From the NCBI GenBank assembly GCA_003833135.1, contig QZLH01002826.1:1-10674 (forward strand): DNA of 10,674 bases. Direction: 5' to 3'. This DNA is from Oehlia diaphana (lineage: Eukaryota; Glomeromycota; Glomeromycetes; Glomerales; Glomeraceae). A program made the position numbers and the translations under genes. Shown one piece after another: positions 6,995 through 10,674 of the stretch (the stretch's first letter is position 1; the number at the start of each line of letters is the position of its first letter). The notes beneath the pieces are model-generated. The model had not been told where the DNA came from and made no database searches. It saw nothing but the letters and a program-made list of their open reading frames with translations.

Positions 6995-7281
6995 ATGTCA
7001 CAAAATCCATATACAAAACATTATATTTTAGTTTTTCAAAATAAATATAGTGAGAATTATTGTAAAATATATGGTGAGAAAAAATATATAATGTTATGTA
7101 ATTCTCGTTTAATAAATAATTTAAAAGTAAATTTTACAAAATGGACCAGTGAGAATGAACAAATTGATGTTTTCATTAAAAAAAAAGGCAATTATAAATT
7201 AAAAATTATCATTATATAATATTTGAATGGATACCATATAAAAAAAATTTGATAATATTATAAGAAAAAGTGATTTTTCTA
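6995..7281 (+). pseudogene. Protein-kinase leader fragment enclosed between arrays B and C
   Basis: The frame from the ATG at 6995 reads, near residues 35-61, LCNSRLINNLKVNFTKWTSE followed by NEQIDVFI. This matches the C-x-x-x-x-F-x-x-WTSGN-x-x-ID-x-FI leader of the expanded Rhizophagus TKL-like kinases. It meets a stop at 7217-7219. In a second frame from 7222 comes FEWIPYKK, and in a third from 7245 KFDNIIRKSDFST, corresponding to the FEWIPY-x-x-F-x-NI-x-x-IGKGxF-ST segment that enters the glycine loop. The sequence then changes abruptly to array C at 7282. No further kinase motif follows on the far side. Two frameshifts and loss of the catalytic domain make it a pseudogene. Confidence 0.65.
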
Positions 7282-7346
7282 CGAAACATCCCTTCGGCGA
7301 AATGGCTTCGGTGAACTGGATTTCGGTGAAATGTACCGAACCGGGT
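7282..7346 (-). repeat. Array C: short array of three CCGAA units ending in the outer octamer
   Basis: On the minus strand it reads ACCCGGTTCGGTACATTTCA, then units with tails ATCC, GCC, GGG, and ends in ATGTTTCG at 7282. It is a truncated version of the array A and B order (ACCC, GCC, GGG). Its outer end keeps ACCCGGTT directly joined to CGGTACATTT, probably the ancestral terminus. Its inner end joins the kinase fragment without a spacer. Confidence 0.85.
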
Positions 7347-7678
7347 TATATGGTATGGATAGGTTATAGAGGTATAGTTAAAAATTATAGAATTCGGCTA
7401 TATAAGTATAATTAGATTATAGAAGTGTATCTAAAATCTAACTGGATTGACTTAATTTACTTATATTGGAATAATCTAATCACATTGGTTATTTTTCTGC
7501 TATACTAGTTATCGTTTCTCTCTATTAACTTTTTCTGTTCAGTATAATTTAACTATATTGGATTAAGTATACATGTTTTGGTATAATCTAACTATTCTTT
7601 ATTTTGTCCTACCAGCATTAAATGCAATTTAGAAATTTTCGGAAATTTAATTTTTAATTCGTCGGGATTTTGTCCCAC
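7347..7678. other. AT-rich interval with imperfect inverted motifs, no gene
   Basis: TATAGTTAAAAATTATAGAA (about 7373-7392) and ATTAGATTATA (7412-7422) recur inverted at about 7543-7554 and 7582-7595 (TATAATTTAACTATA, TATAATCTAACTA), suggesting an imperfect palindrome of about 230 bp, possibly a small non-autonomous transposon. ATTTTGTCC(T/C)AC occurs twice, at 7601-7612 and 7667-7678; the second lies in a GGGA/TCCC stem (7664-7676) directly beside the LINE tail. Confidence 0.4.
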
Positions 7679-7713
7679 ATTATTTATTTTTATTTTTATT
7701 TATTTTTATTTTT
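7679..7713 (-). repeat. LINE 3' tail of AAAAAT/AAAT units
   Basis: On the minus strand the element ends in about 35 nt of repeated A-tracts each separated by a single T. Such simple-repeat tails replace pure poly(A) in several LINE clades. The flank beyond it (CACATT boundary) contains a GGGA/TCCC stem. Confidence 0.75.
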
Positions 7714-7801
7714 AAAACCATGTGAACACGATTACAGAAAGATAATAAAGAACTACATAAGAAGTTATAAATCATTATCTAAAACTACGCTATAATCGAA
7801 A

Positions 7802-7815
7802 CCGTCCGAAGGCGG
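7802..7815 (-). promoter_or_regulatory. UUCG hairpin in the LINE 3' UTR
   Basis: On the minus strand CCGCCTTCGGACGG forms a short stem, CCG/CGG with an inner C-G pair closing a UUCG tetraloop and one C-A mismatch. It is preceded by CACCAGGGTGGCA. LINE reverse transcriptases often recognise a 3' stem-loop to start target-primed synthesis, so this is a candidate recognition structure. It is inferred from position and fold only. Confidence 0.5.
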
Positions 7816-7934
7816 TGCCACCCTGGTGTGTATATGTAAAAACATGGAGGATCAACCGAAGCATCACCTACCTAAAAAAGAATGCACTAGGGATAAAAGG
7901 CGATAGAGGTAAAAAAAATAAAAAAGGATGTGTA

Positions 7935-10674
7935 CTATGGGGATCGGATGAACGAAAGGTCAGGTAAATAGTCAAAATTATTGAATGATAGAGTATCTCT
8001 ATAAGATTCCCAAGTTCCACTATGTAAAAAATTGCAAGTGGTCCACCTTATACTGGCGGAATCGTCTAAAGTAATTAAATGTTTAAAGTAAGGTAATGAT
8101 TTGTTATAATAGTAGGCCGAATAACGGCCCCGCGAATTTGTATTATCCATAGTTGAGCGAGTTGTATTTGACGAATCTTTCAGGGGACGTTTGTGGTGTC
8201 GTCGATATTGTTTTTTCTTTTTTGAAGTAATGTTTAGGGATTTCTCCCACTTTTTGAAGTTCCGAGCGCGGATCGACCATATAGAAATTTTTAATACTGT
8301 AGTAAAATCAGCCACGTATTGTATTAATAAATGATCACGAAGTTTTTGTTGACCAAAGTACATGTAAAATAGATCAGATAACTCTGTTGGAATTAAGTGA
8401 TGTAGAAGTAAAATCCATGGTTGTGTTTTAGGTATTTGTGTGTCGTCACGGGGGGTTGATGTATCAGTTTGTTGTAGTAACGCTTGATTTAATGTGTCAG
8501 GTAGTAGCTTAAACATATTAGAGTTGTTGATATTGTGATCTATATCAAAAGTGAAACTACTGGTATTTTTTTCTTTGATTAATTTAAGTAATTTTTGTTT
8601 GTATCCGTTTAACACAGTTAAAATGTTTGATCGATGAGAAGGACATAAGCCGACGTGTGCATTTGTGTCCTCGTATTGGTCGCAATTTGTACATAATATT
8701 TGATCCGGTGGGTACAGTTTTGGATAATTACGTCGAAGTATATCACCCGTAGCATAGTTGAATGTCGATTTTTTAATTTTTTCAGCGTGGATTTTTCGTA
8801 ATTTATCAGATGTTGGAGTGTCCGTCGGGTTGTGGTTAATCCATTTTTTTGTATATGACCAATCTATGCTACCATCCCGTATTAAATGGTTGATAGGTTT
8901 TAACGAAGAATTATTCATGGCCATGTTGAAAATTCGCGAGTGTATAGGTACGTTACTCCATTTTCGGATATTTTGGTCGACTATATATATATTATTATAG
9001 TTAATAAAGCCCAGAGATGATGAAGTAAAAAATTTGTGATTGATTAAGATCGGGTCGTGTAGATTCCGACCATTTTTGGCCAAAGTATCTGCCATATCAT
9101 TATATTTGTTGTTAGAATGTGCTTTAACTTTAATCAATTGAATTGTTAATTGTTTGTTTACTACGAGCCATAGTATTAGATCCCATATTAAAAAATTTTT
9201 TTGTTTTAGTCGACTTCGTGGACTAATAGTCGGTGTCAACATTCTAGTATTGAAAGTGTCGATACAATTCTGGGAGTCAGTATATATTAAGCTGGTTGAT
9301 TGTGTTGGTAATGTAATAAGGATCGTTAATATAGCCAAGCTTTCACTTTTAAACGATGATGGGAAAAAAATTGAAGTTCCTTTGAAATTAATTTTTGGTA
9401 TAGACGGGTTAGTTTGGATCCAGCCGAAGCCAGATTTACTATTAATTGTGCCTATATCTGATACTGAACCATCAGAATAAAATTGAAAATTGTTAAAAGG
9501 CGATAGTTGAGATGCTATGGTTTTTAAAGAATTTTTGATGTGGTCAGCACATAAAAGTGCCGAATCTATTATTAGATGTATTTGGTGTGTATTGTTTGGT
9601 GAGTTAAAAGTTGTCGGATTGAGGAGCGTATGTGAAGTTAAAGGAGGTGTGATTATGTTGTGGCTCGCCAAAAAGATTCTATGTGCATTGAATCTTAATG
9701 TATGTAAGGGTTTAGTACTGAGAAAAAATTTTTCTTTGATGAACTTTTTTAAAGAAATATGTTCTCTTGATGTGTGATGATATACATTCATCAATGATAA
9801 CCTGTCTGTACGCACATTAATTTTACATTTGACACGGTCATCTTGGTTAGTTAAGTAAGTGTCGTTTAGTCTACAACCAGGGCATGGAGTTAATAATAAT
9901 GGTGGCGTGTTAAGCATGTTGGCTGTTAGATCTCTATTATTGAATGGAATATCTGATGGTACGTAATGTTCCATCATGGTGATAGATGAATGTGAAGCTG
10001 TATCTTGTAGCAGCGATTTACCTATTATACAAGATTGAGTAGGTGCGTGCCAATGGTATGTCCATTCTGTTAGCTTTTTGTGTCTGCCTATTGTCTTGAG
10101 CGGGACTTGTTGTAAACGTGTTGGGATTATATAGGTGTTCGTTAGAGGGTACGTTAAAGTACGATAGTTGCTTATTATATAAGACTCTTCCAATAGTCTG
10201 AACCAATGTGGTTTTGGGCCTTTGAAATTATTGTTGTTTTGGAATTTTACTTCGTCCCAGGTAAGTAAATGGTTACCGTCTGCTGAGACTAGCTGATCCA
10301 TGTATAGTATATTTTTGTTTCTTAATGATTTGTAATCTGATGATGAGAGAGTAGGTAAATAATCGACTATTGGTGTATAGCCTCCCGTTATATTATAATC
10401 TATAGTCAGATCTAAGTGTAGTTGATATTGTTCAATCAAACCTAAGGCTTTTACTAAATAGCTTGGTGTGGTTAATTTTCCTATATATTTATTAATTTGT
10501 TTGGGAATACCTGGGTACCATAATTCTTTTGTTAATATATCTAATTTTTGGATGGCTATTTGTCGTAATGTGTCTGTATTAAATAGTGCTGATATGGTAT
10601 TAAGTTGTGATTTGACTAACAAGTCGAAAAGGTTATCTATATGTGGATAAAGATTATTATATATGATGTTATCT
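7935..10674 (-). CDS. LINE polyprotein C-terminal part: linker, RNase H, CCHC zinc knuckle (N-terminus outside window)
   Basis: This is the C-terminal part of a LINE ORF2-type protein; the RNase H domain removes the RNA strand of the cDNA hybrid. The frame is open from the right edge to the TAG at 7935-7937, over 910 codons. No ATG marks the apparent start near 10622 (it is TTG), and the frame continues to 10673, so the protein is cut by the window. Numbering from the TTG: CPGC and a later Cys at 247-266 may bind metal. RNase H spans about 380-517, with FYSDGS (D384), SESLA (E427), YTDSQ (D449), KVKAH (H502) and MADTLAK (D512), so the catalytic set is complete. C-x2-C-x8-H-x3-C lies at 644-660. 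A basic patch, KKKKQYRRHHKR, begins at 801. The reverse transcriptase palm is not visible. Open frames on the plus strand across this gene are shadows. Confidence 0.88.
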   Translation of the reverse strand, partial: DNIIYNNLYPHIDNLFDLLVKSQLNTISALFNTDTLRQIAIQKLDILTKELWYPGIPKQINKYIGKLTTPSYLVKALGLIEQYQLHLDLTIDYNITGGYTPIVDYLPTLSSSDYKSLRNKNILYMDQLVSADGNHLLTWDEVKFQNNNNFKGPKPHWFRLLEESYIISNYRTLTYPLTNTYIIPTRLQQVPLKTIGRHKKLTEWTYHWHAPTQSCIIGKSLLQDTASHSSITMMEHYVPSDIPFNNRDLTANMLNTPPLLLTPCPGCRLNDTYLTNQDDRVKCKINVRTDRLSLMNVYHHTSREHISLKKFIKEKFFLSTKPLHTLRFNAHRIFLASHNIITPPLTSHTLLNPTTFNSPNNTHQIHLIIDSALLCADHIKNSLKTIASQLSPFNNFQFYSDGSVSDIGTINSKSGFGWIQTNPSIPKINFKGTSIFFPSSFKSESLAILTILITLPTQSTSLIYTDSQNCIDTFNTRMLTPTISPRSRLKQKNFLIWDLILWLVVNKQLTIQLIKVKAHSNNKYNDMADTLAKNGRNLHDPILINHKFFTSSSLGFINYNNIYIVDQNIRKWSNVPIHSRIFNMAMNNSSLKPINHLIRDGSIDWSYTKKWINHNPTDTPTSDKLRKIHAEKIKKSTFNYATGDILRRNYPKLYPPDQILCTNCDQYEDTNAHVGLCPSHRSNILTVLNGYKQKLLKLIKEKNTSSFTFDIDHNINNSNMFKLLPDTLNQALLQQTDTSTPRDDTQIPKTQPWILLLHHLIPTELSDLFYMYFGQQKLRDHLLIQYVADFTTVLKISIWSIRARNFKKWEKSLNITSKKKKQYRRHHKRPLKDSSNTTRSTMDNTNSRGRYSAYYYNKSLPYFKHLITLDDSASIRWTTCNFLHSGTWESYRDTLSFNNFDYLPDLSFIRSP

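Larger units (their letters stand above)
6021..7346. mobile_element. Foldback-like element bounded by inverted arrays of CCGAA subrepeats
   Basis: The left limit is ACCCGGTT (6021-6028) and the right limit is its exact inverted copy AACCGGGT (7339-7346). Inside these come CGGTACATTT and then tandem CCGAA-type units in opposite orientations (array A at left, B and C at right). At the left a 21-bp stretch (6029-6049) separates the octamer from CGGTACATTT; at the right they are contiguous. The 1326-bp segment encodes no transposase. Its interior is AT-rich filler plus a kinase gene fragment. Long terminal inverted repeats made of short tandem subrepeats are the defining feature of Foldback/Galileo elements, which is the closest known parallel. 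No target-site duplication is visible at the octamers, so a nested or rearranged structure (A-B as one copy, C as the end of another) is equally possible. Confidence 0.6.
7679..10674 (-). mobile_element. Non-LTR retrotransposon (LINE), 3' portion, open at the right edge
   Basis: The minus strand carries, in order, a long ORF with RNase H and zinc knuckle, a 221-nt 3' UTR with a hairpin, and an A-rich tail made of AAAAAT/AAAT units. That is the order of a LINE 3' half. The reverse transcriptase and endonuclease parts would lie right of the window. The coding part is clearly less AT-rich than the flanks and has no internal stop, which suggests a young insertion. The target-site duplication cannot be tested because the 5' end is missing. 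Confidence 0.85.

Noticed and set aside
6623..7031. Four overlapping open frames through array B on both strands
   Set aside because: All minus frames are stop-free owing to the repeat, and there is no way to choose one. They would yield false proteins in automated annotation.
6021..7346. CRISPR-like array
   Set aside because: The 14-16 bp units have no separate unique spacers of constant length, and the context is a eukaryotic nuclear genome.
8758..10650. Plus-strand frames of 60-108 codons and a short minus frame opposite or inside the LINE
   Set aside because: All are shadows of the LINE coding frame in other frames; they show no domain features.
1..10674. tRNA or rRNA genes
   Set aside because: I scanned for cloverleaf landmarks such as the GGTTCRA box and for conserved rRNA segments and saw none.

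Overview
The window looks like nuclear DNA of an arbuscular mycorrhizal fungus (Glomeromycotina, most like Rhizophagus). It is very AT-rich, with long homopolymer runs. It holds pieces of gene families that are hugely expanded in those fungi: a BTB/POZ gene, a TLDc remnant and two leader fragments of the TKL-like 'WTSGN' protein kinases. It also holds a non-LTR retrotransposon. I made the taxonomic call from remembered family signatures, not from a search.

Layout. At 1-332 (minus) lies the 5' part of a BTB-domain gene, cut by the left edge. A 67-bp intron at 18-84 explains the apparent early stop. From about 340 to 2760 the DNA is mostly non-coding. It contains one short unresolved open frame (499-777) and a decayed kinase leader (1638-1836, plus). 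At 2759-3260 (minus) there is a TLDc-domain pseudogene with several frameshifts. From 3260 to 4810 no gene is visible, but there are three repeat systems: a 46-bp tandem repeat carrying a hairpin (3697-3820), a 19-bp tandem repeat (3868-3963), and a tandem pair of about 190-bp segments ending in A-rich tails (4451-4806) that resemble LINE 3' ends. From 4807 to 6020 the DNA is AT-rich with a few inverted repeats.

The most unusual part is 6021-7346. Short CCGAA-type units of 14-16 bp form three arrays: A (6050-6235) in one orientation, B (6735-6975) and C (7282-7346) in the other. All three begin at the same outer boundary, and A and B share the same order of unit variants. Exact inverted octamers sit at both outer limits (6021-6028 and 7339-7346). 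The arrays therefore look like terminal inverted repeats built of subrepeats, as in Foldback/Galileo elements of Drosophila, and not like independent minisatellites. A protein-kinase leader fragment is caught between B and C and stops exactly at the array C junction.

From 7679 to the right edge there is the 3' portion of a LINE on the minus strand. It has a long open frame with an intact RNase H catalytic set and a C-terminal zinc knuckle, a 221-nt 3' UTR containing a UUCG hairpin, and an AAAAT-type tail. Its reverse transcriptase would lie beyond the window. There is no sign of operon-like cooperation. The region is a repeat-rich interval with one host gene at the left and one apparently recent retrotransposon at the right.
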